Assembly: GCA_947652115.1 (NCBI GenBank) | Contig: OX393562.1 | Span: 33,114,243-33,178,242, forward strand | Length of the DNA: 64,000 nt | DNA from: Blastomussa wellsi | Lineage: Eukaryota > Cnidaria > Anthozoa > Scleractinia > Plerogyridae | Direction: 5' to 3' | Shown here: one piece after another, positions 24,501-31,193 of the stretch | Numbering within the stretch: position 1 is the stretch's first letter | Layout: each line of letters begins with the position of its first letter | The notes under the pieces: model-generated | Seen by the model: the letters and a program-made list of their open reading frames with translations, nothing else | What the model was told of the DNA's origin: nothing | The model's database searches: none | Program-made: the position numbers and the translations under genes

Positions 24501-27186
24501 GTCGAAAATTGTTGATTTAGTCAATTATGAGGTAAAAGCCTCCCACCCCACAATCTCTCCCCCGCCCCCCTCCCCTCTGCTTTGTTTCTTGAAATCACGT
24601 GTTTTGATTAGGGATGAGACATGTTGCTTGCCAATCTTTGTTCATCTACGAGATTAGGGAATTCGTTAAGCCATTTGGACAACTACAATTTCTCTTTAGT
24701 GTATCTGGTTTCTAACACCCCTGAGAACACCGAACTTGTTTGCAGTGACCAACTGTGACTAGCTTCGAGTTAATTTGTGTAGTTAATTTATTCGTATAAG
24801 ATTAGTTCCCGTTCTTGTTGCGTGACGGTGCGTGACAGGTGAATTTGGTGCATTTTAAGTTGCGTTTGTCTCGCTCCAGGAGAAACCCTGTTGAGTCCGT
24901 TAGTGATGTGTGGTCCGCATGGCACGCAATTCCTTAAACCTGTGGAGCTTCGCTTGCCGCATTGTGCCTCTATGACGCCTGATGGATGGTCATTTGCTCT
25001 CAAGTCAAGTGATACTCCGACGGGTAAGTATGTGCCCCCTCCCCCGCCTTTCTTGTCCTTGTCACTGTGTTATTCAGTTCTTCGTGATTCAGCAATCCTA
25101 TGTGTTGGTTACGTTTGTTTGGCATCTTGAGTATACATGACCATCATTGAATACGAAGTAGTTTAGCATTTGGTTTGTTACCGCTGTCCCACAGGTCAGC
25201 CGTCCGAGTGGAAGAATGTTGCGCTTCAGGGTCGCGACTCGCGTGGAGACCAGTGCCAAGTGGACTCTAACTCGGTCTCAGTCCTCGTGGATCACTTCTC
25301 TGCCTTCAGCCTGGTCGGCAGGGCTCGTCCTCACACACGAGGCAAGGCTACCAAGCGCATGCTGGCAGCGGTGTTCGCCCCTCCCCCCAGAGTCAATGAC
25401 GACTGGGCGTTAAATGTGGTATTAATGGATGACACGGAAGCAGCATTTAAGGTTTGATGATCTGACTGTTGGCTAGTTTTGTATGGTATGCTTTTCAGAG
25501 TAGACCAATTACAATTATTGAATGGGTTGCTTGACACGCCGTGCTTATCAAATAGACACCTCCAAAGAGTTTCAAAATCCACCCCCCCCCCCCCCCCACC
25601 CCTCGCATTGAGGAGGTGGTACTTCAGGTTTCTTACCGAGAATGAAGTGGTATGGTATAAAAATAGAGCTGTCGGAGCTGGTTCAGTCTCTGAAGATCGA
25701 CCGGCAAAGAACCCGAGATGTCTTTTTTCACTTTGTCATGTTTGTTAATTCAAGCCTGATGGGAATTGTTTTAAAGGGCTATTCCTCTTCGGGGTCCTTA
25801 CATTCTGACATTGCATTCTTGTATTGAGCTTTTCATTTCAAACGAGATCGTTTGGGTTTTTTTAAATCCGTGTTTGGACTCTGATCGTATTTTCTGTTTT
25901 CTTCAGGATGTCTGTAATTCTGAGAGTGAACTTGGACGCTTTCCGTTCTCGCCATTCAAGCCTGTGTTAGTTCATGGAGACTCTAGCGACGTCAGAGTGC
26001 AGCTCAGAGATCTGAACAACAACTGGGTGGCTCGCTCCAGCTGCAAGAAGGTAAACACTGGTTCATGTTTAGAGACAATCAAAATTCTTAGTAGATCAAA
26101 TCCTTAACTTGGGAGCAAAAAGCGCGAGAGGATAGGACGTGTGCCACGCATTTTAGCCAACTAATGCCCACCATCGTGAGGAAACTGTAAACATTTCAAT
26201 GACACGGCAAATGCAAAAGAGGTATGAAGGACAAAAATTGAAGAAGATTTAAATTTTCAAAATTAAGTCAACCAGGGAGAAACATTTGTTTATAATGAAG
26301 CTATGGCGTATCATTTGGATCCCTGGATTAAAGTTATTTCTTCGTTTTTTAAGCAAAACTTAATAGGCGGAACTAAGCTATAACAAAAGTCCTTTGCCTC
26401 TCGATGTTTTCCCTTCTCTACCCAGGAGAGCAAAGAAATGTCTCAAATTCGAAACTCCGGTTTATTTACTATCCTTTTCTCCTGAGACGCACTGACATTA
26501 CACACCCTGAAGCTTCTTTTACATGCTGCTCATGCAATACTATTGCTTTTGCAGTTTATTGAATTTCACGACTCTTGGGAGGCGTATCGCCATGCTCCGT
26601 GTGTCGAGTTTTTGATCCGTGACAGGAACTTCAGCCCCAGCAGCAGTGTTTGTGTTGTGGATATATTCCAGGAGGGACACGAAGGCGAGACGGCAGCTGT
26701 GAGCGTTTCTACCAGGCCACGAAAGGTATGTCTAGTAAAAAATTGCCCACTGATACTTTGTCATTTTTACCTAAATCCTATTATTCCAAGTTGGCGACTC
26801 GCTTGTGAGGTAACGGTTCGTGGGTTGTACTCTGAGATCGAGCGGTCTGGGTTCTAGTTCTAGTTCCTTTTGCGGGAACTTTGCGGGATCGTCGAAGGCC
26901 TATTTCAGTCAAGCGCCTCGAACCGTAGCCACCCGACAAAGTTTTTGACATCTTTTTGACAAGTTTTTGATTACTTTGATGAGTTTTGTGACTTTCGGTT
27001 GCTTTACATGTAAATGAATGGTATCCAAGTCTGAACAAAGAGGTCTACTCGTTCGTTTCAAAACTCTTCCCATTGGGAATTTACATAAATACTGTTCGTA
27101 TACGGTTTTCTCAAGACCTCACTATAATAGACTGTTTTTATCTTGAATTACAGATTGGAGGACAGAAAGTTCAGTACCTGATTTGA
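3669..27186 (+). CDS. TJP1: ZO (tight-junction protein) scaffold with N-terminal CARD and C-terminal ZU5-UPA
   Basis: Membrane-associated guanylate kinase scaffold linking junctional membrane proteins to actin; invertebrate counterpart of TJP1/2/3. Exons: 3669-3963, 4310-4629, 8044-8091, 10193-10320, 11260-11362, 11467-11566, 12051-12154, 12877-13094, 13240-13310, 13989-14117, 14744-14894, 15117-15264, 16615-16717, 17179-17224, 17503-17673, 18055-18212, 18495-18551, 18819-18914, 19500-19594, 19964-20073, 20551-20651, 21084-21181, 21274-21426, 21619-21836, 22094-23101, 23900-24105, 24880-25023, 25195-25451, 25907-26050, 26555-26725, 27154-27186. They sum to 5184 nt (1727 aa plus stop), all junctions GT..AG and in phase. 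Domains (approximate residues): CARD 3-95, PDZ1 211-302, PDZ2 320-392, PDZ3 557-640, SH3 647-715, GUK 784-950, charged linker 950-1415, ZU5 1420-1565, UPA 1580-1718. The start is the first in-frame ATG before the CARD; an in-frame TTG lies upstream at 3615. The ZO identity is certain; joining the CARD exons to it is an inference from phase and order. Confidence 0.9.
4310..4629 (+). CDS. TJP1: ZO exon 2: charged linker
   Basis: Encodes residues 99-205, a polar low-complexity stretch rich in Arg, Glu, Asn and Tyr with several RDY/RNY repeats (for example [14 protein letters not shown]). No domain is visible; it looks like a disordered linker between the CARD and PDZ1. The exon opens after a polypyrimidine acceptor and closes at a good gtaagt donor, ending in phase 0. 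That is compatible with exon 3, but also means the PDZ part could be read from another phase-0 first exon. Confidence 0.75.
4630..8043 (+). other. ZO intron 2 (3.4 kb)
   Basis: AT-rich intron without a coding exon that I can support. It separates the CARD/linker exons from the first PDZ exon. A tract at 5381-5400 resembles a tRNA B-box (gggttctaacccc) and may be a SINE fragment. A 40-base stretch at 6498-6537 is flanked by AG and GT, but would break the frame. An alternative promoter or first exon could lie here, but I cannot identify one. Confidence 0.5.
8044..11566 (+). CDS. TJP1: ZO exons 3-6: PDZ1
   Basis: Exons 8044-8091, 10193-10320, 11260-11362 and 11467-11566 encode residues 206-331. 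The reading opens with [12 protein letters not shown] and continues with the ligand-groove loop [20 protein letters not shown], then [20 protein letters not shown] and a strand/helix ending SARLAIKRRKS. This arrangement, in particular the GF-G-I-A and GGRDNPHF segments, matches PDZ1 of ZO proteins, which in vertebrates binds claudin tails. Intron 8092-10192 contains a tandem repeat and a foldback repeat, listed separately. Confidence 0.93.
9007..9165. repeat. Degenerate tandem repeat (aaagctaacc-caagcaaac)
   Basis: Five or six imperfect copies of a unit of roughly 25-35 bases built around aaagctaac, followed by aagcaaac and gagtgaaa, occur in ZO intron 3. The copies are diverged and unevenly spaced. 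An ORF of about 60 codons running through it simply reflects the absence of stops in the repeat unit. Confidence 0.65.
9571..9765. mobile_element. Head-to-head foldback of a Penelope-type terminal repeat
   Basis: Two nearly identical arms of about 97 bases face each other around a centre at 9668. Each arm runs from ataatttggttttatcaac at the outside to cgctcc at the centre. The inner part of each arm, read outwards from the centre, carries a near-match to a hammerhead ribozyme core. Related single arms occur at 34195-34239, 51441-51539, 59422-59518 and 59605-59698. The bases just left of this copy (about 9514-9547) also recur inverted at 59526-59571. The Penelope assignment is an inference from the motif. 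Confidence 0.7.
10321..11259 (+). other. ZO intron 4
   Basis: Nothing coding is seen. The middle (about 10560-10920) is less AT-rich than its surroundings and has no recognisable element. The acceptor for the next PDZ1 exon is at 11258-11259. Confidence 0.5.
12051..13094 (+). CDS. TJP1: ZO exons 7-8: PDZ2
   Basis: Exons 12051-12154 and 12877-13094 encode residues 331-438, with the first strand ([12 protein letters not shown]) at the end of exon 6. The groove loop is [16 protein letters not shown]. The domain goes on with [20 protein letters not shown] and the [20 protein letters not shown] helix/strand. In vertebrate ZO proteins PDZ2 mediates domain-swapped dimers and connexin binding; whether that holds here is not visible. 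A Pro-, Arg- and acid-rich linker follows (ending EEQEPELPP). Confidence 0.92.
13240..14894 (+). CDS. TJP1: ZO exons 9-11: linker between PDZ2 and PDZ3
   Basis: Exons 13240-13310, 13989-14117 and 14744-14894 encode residues 438-556. The sequence is disordered and polar: an acidic and Pro-rich piece ([13 protein letters not shown]), a middle piece with [10 protein letters not shown], and a Ser/Arg-rich piece ending [15 protein letters not shown]. Vertebrate ZO proteins have comparable Ser/Arg linkers here that are phosphorylation targets. Internal boundaries rest on splice consensus and phase only, since the linker itself is not conserved enough to check. Confidence 0.78.
15117..16717 (+). CDS. 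TJP1: ZO exons 12-13: PDZ3
   Basis: Exons 15117-15264 and 16615-16717 encode residues 556-639. The sequence [20 protein letters not shown] is the groove strand and following loop; [18 protein letters not shown] is the turn before the second strand; [20 protein letters not shown] is the C-terminal strand/helix. PDZ3 packs against SH3-GUK in ZO-1 and binds JAM tails. The long intron between the two exons (15265-16614) hosts a foldback transposon and a SINE-like fragment. Confidence 0.93.
15311..15866. mobile_element. 556-bp foldback DNA element bounded by TTAA
   Basis: The element begins ttaaagtggtactacaatga and ends with the reverse complement (taataccactttaa), lying wholly in a ZO intron. 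The arms are about 240 bases each. Matching arm segments include ttcttgttctctttcgattc on the left and its complement near 15820, and tgtccgccattaccagattc on the left against its complement near 15705. The arms meet near 15588. No transposase is encoded; the ORF at 15649-15855 is one arm. TTAA ends are typical of piggyBac-type insertion, so this is probably a non-autonomous MITE. Confidence 0.8.
15935..16085. repeat. SINE-like fragment
   Basis: The segment containing tatttccactccc, gctagtccatcccaggg and actcccagcat resembles the body of a SINE that also occurs around 24330-24385, where tatttctactccc, gttagtccacc and gtcccagcag appear in the same order. No A or B box is visible in this copy, so it is probably truncated. 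Confidence 0.5.
17179..18212 (+). CDS. TJP1: ZO exons 14-16: SH3 and hinge
   Basis: Exons 17179-17224, 17503-17673 and 18055-18212 encode residues 639-764. The SH3 fold is readable as [17 protein letters not shown], then [19 protein letters not shown], then [19 protein letters not shown]. In ZO proteins this SH3 is intramolecularly coupled to GUK rather than acting as a classic PxxP binder. After [19 protein letters not shown] the sequence becomes Ser/Lys-rich, corresponding to the hinge before GUK (U5 region in ZO-1). Confidence 0.92.
17775..17945. repeat. Minisatellite with 70-bp period in ZO intron
   Basis: The unit gggagatggataaacggatg...gacacggatgg is present twice, at about 17783 and 17853, a period of 70 bases. 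It is surrounded by imperfect GACA and GGAT repeats. All three minus-strand ORFs through this block (rich in Ser, Val, Cys and Pro) are translations of the repeat and not genes. Confidence 0.85.
18495..21181 (+). CDS. TJP1: ZO exons 17-22: guanylate-kinase-like domain
   Basis: Exons 18495-18551, 18819-18914, 19500-19594, 19964-20073, 20551-20651 and 21084-21181 encode residues 764-950. The domain reads [20 protein letters not shown], then [60 protein letters not shown], and ends with [20 protein letters not shown]. The ATP/GMP-binding P-loop of true guanylate kinases is absent (LLGPIADI instead of GPSGxGK), as in all ZO proteins, so it is a protein-binding pseudo-enzyme. An insertion rich in Arg/Ser ([13 protein letters not shown]) precedes the central strand. 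Intron 20074-20550 holds a small MITE. Confidence 0.93.
20349..20506. mobile_element. 158-bp MITE with CAGxGxCxGATCCAGG ends
   Basis: The left end cagtgtcggatccagg matches the reverse complement of the right end (cctggatctgcccctg) at 14 of 16 positions. The direct repeat GTGAT flanks it at 20344-20348 and 20507-20511. No coding capacity is present. Ends of this type are widespread in non-autonomous hAT-like elements, but the short target duplication leaves the superfamily open. It lies in a ZO intron inside the GUK-coding part. Confidence 0.7.
21274..23101 (+). CDS. TJP1: ZO exons 23-25: long charged linker
   Basis: Exons 21274-21426, 21619-21836 and 22094-23101 encode residues 950-1409. The sequence is rich in Arg, Glu, Asp, Pro, Ser and Tyr, with an acidic opening (FDEQEDIEF), a Glu-rich probably helical part ([40 protein letters not shown]) and a Pro/Ser/Arg tail. 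In vertebrate ZO proteins the same region binds F-actin and other partners, but I cannot see a conserved actin-binding motif here. Exon 25, at 1008 bases, is the longest exon. The antisense ORFs at 22282-22725 and 22829-23071 are shadows. Confidence 0.85.
23102..23899 (+). other. ZO intron 25
   Basis: Mostly AT-rich. A plus-strand ORF at 23469-23726 has a protein-like composition, but if spliced from the preceding exon at its AG (23467-23468) it would hit a TGA in the required frame, and no donor follows it. I do not call an exon here. Confidence 0.5.
23900..25451 (+). CDS. TJP1: ZO exons 26-28: ZU5 domain
   Basis: Exons 23900-24105, 24880-25023 and 25195-25451 encode residues 1409-1612. ZU5 is readable as [20 protein letters not shown], then [40 protein letters not shown] and LRLPHC; it ends near [19 protein letters not shown]5 is named after ZO-1 and UNC5 and also occurs in ankyrins and PIDD. 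The end of exon 28 ([16 protein letters not shown] onwards) already belongs to the next domain. Intron 24106-24879 carries a SINE; intron 25452-25906 contains a run of 16 C at 25582-25597. Confidence 0.92.
24290..24512 (-). repeat. tRNA-derived SINE in ZO intron
   Basis: Read on the minus strand from 24512, the sequence gives an A-box-like gatggcctagcgctatgacg and, about 50 bases on, a B-box-like cccggttcgagcc. A body follows with tgctgggactagcggtgg and gggagtagaaata. This is the layout of a tRNA-headed SINE. Part of the body is shared with 15935-16085. The plus-strand and minus-strand ORFs across it are incidental. Confidence 0.75.
25385..27186 (+). CDS. TJP1: ZO exons 28(end)-31: UPA domain and C-terminus
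   Basis: The end of exon 28 plus exons 25907-26050, 26555-26725 and 27154-27186 encode about residues 1575-1727. The run [18 protein letters not shown], then [66 protein letters not shown] and STRP follows the UPA domain of UNC5, PIDD and ankyrins (R-L...AP...NL.V...DDT..A...V..E..LG). UPA always follows ZU5 in those proteins. Unlike UNC5 and PIDD, no death domain comes next; the protein ends GGQKVQYLI. The last three residues (YLI) fit a class II PDZ-binding C-terminus. Vertebrate ZO proteins end after ZU5 as far as I know. Confidence 0.85.
26795..26890. repeat. Possible tRNA-like SINE remnant
   Basis: In the last-but-one ZO intron, gaggtaacggttcgtgggt is followed by tctgagatcgagcggtctgg and gttctagttctagttcc, resembling tRNA-derived repeats of corals. 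The boxes are degenerate and no boundaries can be fixed. Confidence 0.3.
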
Positions 27187-28120
27187 GGAAGTTGCCAGTA
27201 AAGAGCTTTCCTACCGGCGCCAATCTGGACAGCACCGTACCGAGTGTCAAAAGGATATTTTTATAGGACAGCAAAGCATGCGCAGTGACACAGAGAAACC
27301 GTTAAAATACAACGTAGTCGTCTGTCAATTGTATTTATTTGTCAGCGCATTGCGTTTAAATGGTTTTCTAGATCGCAACTCCTTAGTAAGTACACTGTAT
27401 TCGTGTTGGTTTCCTCGCATTTTTGTTTTTTTCCCGCCTGATCAAGGCGGAAAGGAACAGTTTTGAAGCTTTTATTGAAGATATTGTTTTAGGGGATATC
27501 TATCACTTTTCTGTAAGAAATAAAACCTACATGGATGACAGTTTGCAACCTATTTTAGGTAAATTCAAAAATATATATGCCATAATCAGTTTCGTGCAAC
27601 AAAACAAAGTAGAAATACGGTTTAAATGAGAGAAGTAAACTCGCGCGGGATAATCTCAAATTGTGAAATATTTTAATGGCGTTATCTTTTTAGATTGTAC
27701 ATGTATGATTTTGTAACGCTTTTAATTTTAAAATCGTAGATTCATGAAAAGGAATCGCACAATTTTAGGACAGTTATTAGGTTAGTCACTATACTAAAGG
27801 AAGTTATGTTTCAATTTGTTTAAATGGTTATTTCTTTCTCACTGTGGGATTCCTGAACCTTATACCCGGCCCCTGAGGATTTGCTTGTTAAGCAAAGAAA
27901 CTTGTTGGCTTCAAAGTCAACCTTGTGGCTGGAGTGCATTACGATTTGTTGTCTATTTTCATCCTTTACCGGGAGTATATTATGAACCGGGCTTAATTGT
28001 AACTTAAAATTTGTATAAGCATTTTTAGGAAGACAGCCAGGCTAAGCTATACTAGAATGGTTTTTAAGCGATCCGGTTTGTAAACCAGTCAAAACACCAC
28101 GATGTATATCAATAAAGTTC
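27187..28120 (+). terminator. TJP1: ZO 3' UTR with polyadenylation signal at 28111-28116
   Basis: After the TGA at 27184-27186 the sequence is AT-rich without splice-linked ORFs. A canonical AATAAA lies at 28111-28116, followed by a T-rich stretch, giving a 3' UTR of about 0.95 kb. Earlier AATAAA-like sites (for example aaataaaacc at 27518) could be used too. Confidence 0.6.
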
Positions 28121-28987
28121 GTACACTTTTACTTATTTATGTTGGGTTAATTTTGTGTTTTTCCTCGCACGATTTAGTCTCTAAATACGAGACTCGACGC
28201 TACCACGCATGCCCCATTGGGCACGGCTCGTCGTCCACACCTCGTTCAGGACGTCATTTGCCGCCATTTACCGTCTTGTAGTGAACGAGAGTATGTTTCG
28301 TGGAGTTTTTGCATTTTTACGTGGTTTCTTTGAGGTTTCTTCACTCGAAATGGCTCGTCAGTGAATAAGATAGTGTCCATAACATATTTGATTGGACCGC
28401 GAGGAAAAAACAGATCATCAGGCAGAGATTAAAAGTAAGGTTATGATTTGTGCATTTGTGGTCGCACTGCGTGTGGAGGAATGCCGGCGGGTTGTGGCGA
28501 TAAAATTGCACCCGGGATACGTATGTAACCTTAAGATATAAATCACATTCTGTCAACTGCATTACATTGTAATTTTTGCAATTTAATCTTGACTTCACTT
28601 TTAAATCTGAAAGACTTCCCGGCTTTAAAAATACAAACTATTCGTTTAAGTTGTGGTTTATGCAAACGACGATAAAGTTAGCTTTGTTCTGACACGCGTA
28701 CTTCTCACATATCGTTATCAGCGGAGAGAAGTTTTAGCAGCCCACGAAACTATTTAAAAGACATTTTCGCTATTGACTTCCACAGCACGAAACTCGTCCA
28801 CGCTACCCGTCTGCTGAAGTGTTTTTGTTTCCTGCCGAGGGCTTAGTCGACCATACAAGTCTTCGTCCACGTCCTCGTCATCATTGCTAAAGGTCCCGAT
28901 TATGAACACTCGTCGCTAGAACTTTGGTTTCAACCACGTGACAGGGCGGCCATGTTGGGGGTCAAAACAATAGACTTTTTTTTCGAA
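28121..28987. other. Intergenic spacer between ZO and tropomodulin (left part)
   Basis: No gene recognised. Around 28200-28300 the sequence is relatively CG-rich for this window (gacgtcatttgccgccattt). A tract at about 28950-28975 reads ccatgttgggggtcaaaaca and is the inverse of a motif in the tandem duplication that follows. Confidence 0.4.
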
Positions 28988-29242
28988 GGATTTACGTAAA
29001 AATAGGATTTAGTTCCCATGGGAGAGAAAACTATTGTTCTTGACCCCCAACATGGTCGTCGTGACGTCACTTGCAGGGCAGGAAAAGATGTGTTGTTTTA
29101 AGCAAAGATCTGAGCCGGGATTTACATAAAAATAGAATTTGGCTCCCATGGGAGGGAAAGGCTATTGTTCTTGACCACCAACATGGCCGCCATGACGTCA
29201 CTTGCAAGACAGAGTGTGTTGAAAAAGTAAAGATCTGAGCCG
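28988..29242. repeat. Tandem duplication (~128 bp), each unit with a CRE
   Basis: Unit 1 is 28988-29117 and unit 2 is 29118-29242. Both run from ggatttacgtaaaaatag (acataaaaatag in unit 2) through cccatggga, tattgttcttgac, ccaacatgg, gacgtcacttgc to gatctgagccg. Each contains a perfect palindromic TGACGTCA (29062-29069 and 29193-29200), the consensus site for CREB/ATF factors. Divergence between units is modest, so the duplication is not very old. Confidence 0.8.
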
Positions 29243-31193
29243 TCGGTTTTTATGTTTTGGTCAGCGAGGGTGCTTAGTAACGTAATCGGAGGAGCCGTTT
29301 TGCCTGGTCTGGGGCTCAGCGATTTTTCGCCGCAAAATGCCCTTGTTTCCCTCGCAAAGGTAACAAGAAAGATCGTTTTGGTTGCCTTTTCATACAACTT
29401 TGACCATAATATATTCAAACCAGGTGAAATCACCAAGGGATAAGATATTGGACCAAATTTGTGCACGAGGTCAAAATCGTCGAATCGAGCGAGAAAGCAA
29501 CACAGCGTTTGACTGAGAGCTGGTGAATTCCACTTTGCCGTTACATTTTCCGAGCATGCATTCTCGATCTGTTAACAGCAGAGACTAGCAGAGAATCGAG
29601 CATTGTATATGAAAATAAAAATTTTAATTGATTTGACCCGAGGATCTCATTCAAAGCATGCATATTTTGGCAAAGTGGCATTTAAATGCATGTCTGTATT
29701 TGTATTCACCACATTATTGTTGTTTACTTTGCTGATTTTGTGATTTGCAACATTGAAAGGGCGAGGAGTGTTTTGCAGAGAGTAAAACATCAAAAAGTGA
29801 CGGTGTTCGATAAAAGATGACCCTGCCGTGGGGCATTTGACCCAATCTTGACCATTATGTCTCCATACATTGATATAAATTTGCATAGAGAATTTGGAAT
29901 TCAGCACTGTTTTGGAACACGTTTCTTTGATTTTCGAAGACATCGTTGTTCGTGAGAATTCCTTGCCTAGCTGGACGCAACATGCAAGGCCCACGAAAAG
30001 TGAAGTCAACTGTTTCTAAGAATTGACCTAACTTCTAGAGATGGGATGCGATGGGAGTTTTACGGTTCTTAGACTAGGAACCCATATTGGTCATATTGTA
30101 TCTCCCCTCAATATGCTCCACCAAGGCTTACAAACAAAAATGCCTAGGAACGCCCCTTCTAGTCATGGTCAATGCAATGGGTATTTGTCACCCACATCTC
30201 CAAATTCTGACCCCAGTGTTCGAAAGAATTTTCATTCAGTACATCATTACCGGACGATAGCTTACTGCGCGCAACATGGGAATTGCATCAATTTGTTGTG
30301 ATGTCAACGGACCTAACAAATGTAGTTTTGAAAATTGCTGCTGATAATTTGAAGATTTCGTTTCTACTAAATATTACACGCCGACAGGAGCCCGGGCTGG
30401 CAATAAAGATCACAAGAATGGATATTTCTGCCAAACCAATTTTCTATATATCAATAATTTTACCGAAACGTGGGGCACTGCGCCCCTCCCCCCTGAAAAA
30501 ATAGGGAGCTGCAGCCCTGCCCCCCTGCTCCACCGCCAATGAAACTCTAAATTCTTATCAAAATATTCAGGCCGAAGATATTTCCTCTGTGCTGACAAAT
30601 GCCAGCTCGATTTATTTTTGATCTTGTTTCTTTAGCGCCGTGCAAGGCTCCTTGGAAAACAGTTTCAATTCGTTCAATGATTGGTACACAGGGGTCGATA
30701 TATTATAAACTCAACTGTTTGAAAAATTCTGCAGACAGAAGATTTGTGTATTTAAAGCGAAATGTCAAACGTGTGTACAACTGCTCTCTGTCCAGTCTGG
30801 AGTGAGTAAGGAAATACCTAAAAAAACGGAAATCGCCGTTGTTCTCGCGCTCGTTGTTTGATGTTTGTTAAATGCCTTGACGAATGAAATCTCTCTTATC
30901 AGAACAATCCAGCAAACTTCATCACCGCCCGTAAACATGTGAGCAATAATTATGGGCGGGGAGCTATCAAGAGGACTGGGTCGGGCTTGGTTAATTTGGC
31001 AGACGGCTAGGGAGTGTTGAACACGAATTTTTCCTCGATTTCTTGGCCAAAGAAAGAACACAATCGCTCATCAGGTTCTCGTCAGGCGGTTATTGCGTTC
31101 CTCGCCCCGTACTAAGGTCATTTTCGACGGAAGAAGTCATTTACTTGTGGCAGAGCGACAAAAATATAACTTTGTTGACAGGATTTGAGCGCG
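29243..31193. other. Intergenic spacer and presumed tropomodulin promoter
   Basis: No exon is supported. The ORFs at 29122-29466 (-), 29647-30009 (-) and 30765-31061 (-) lack recognisable protein motifs. Nothing resembling a mobile element was noticed between 29250 and 31000. The stretch just before 31194 should hold the tropomodulin 5' UTR. Confidence 0.35.

Noticed and set aside
25582..25597. Run of 16 C as an assembly fault or a functional G-quadruplex
   Set aside because: It lies in a ZO intron away from splice sites; homopolymers of this size are common and nothing more can be said.
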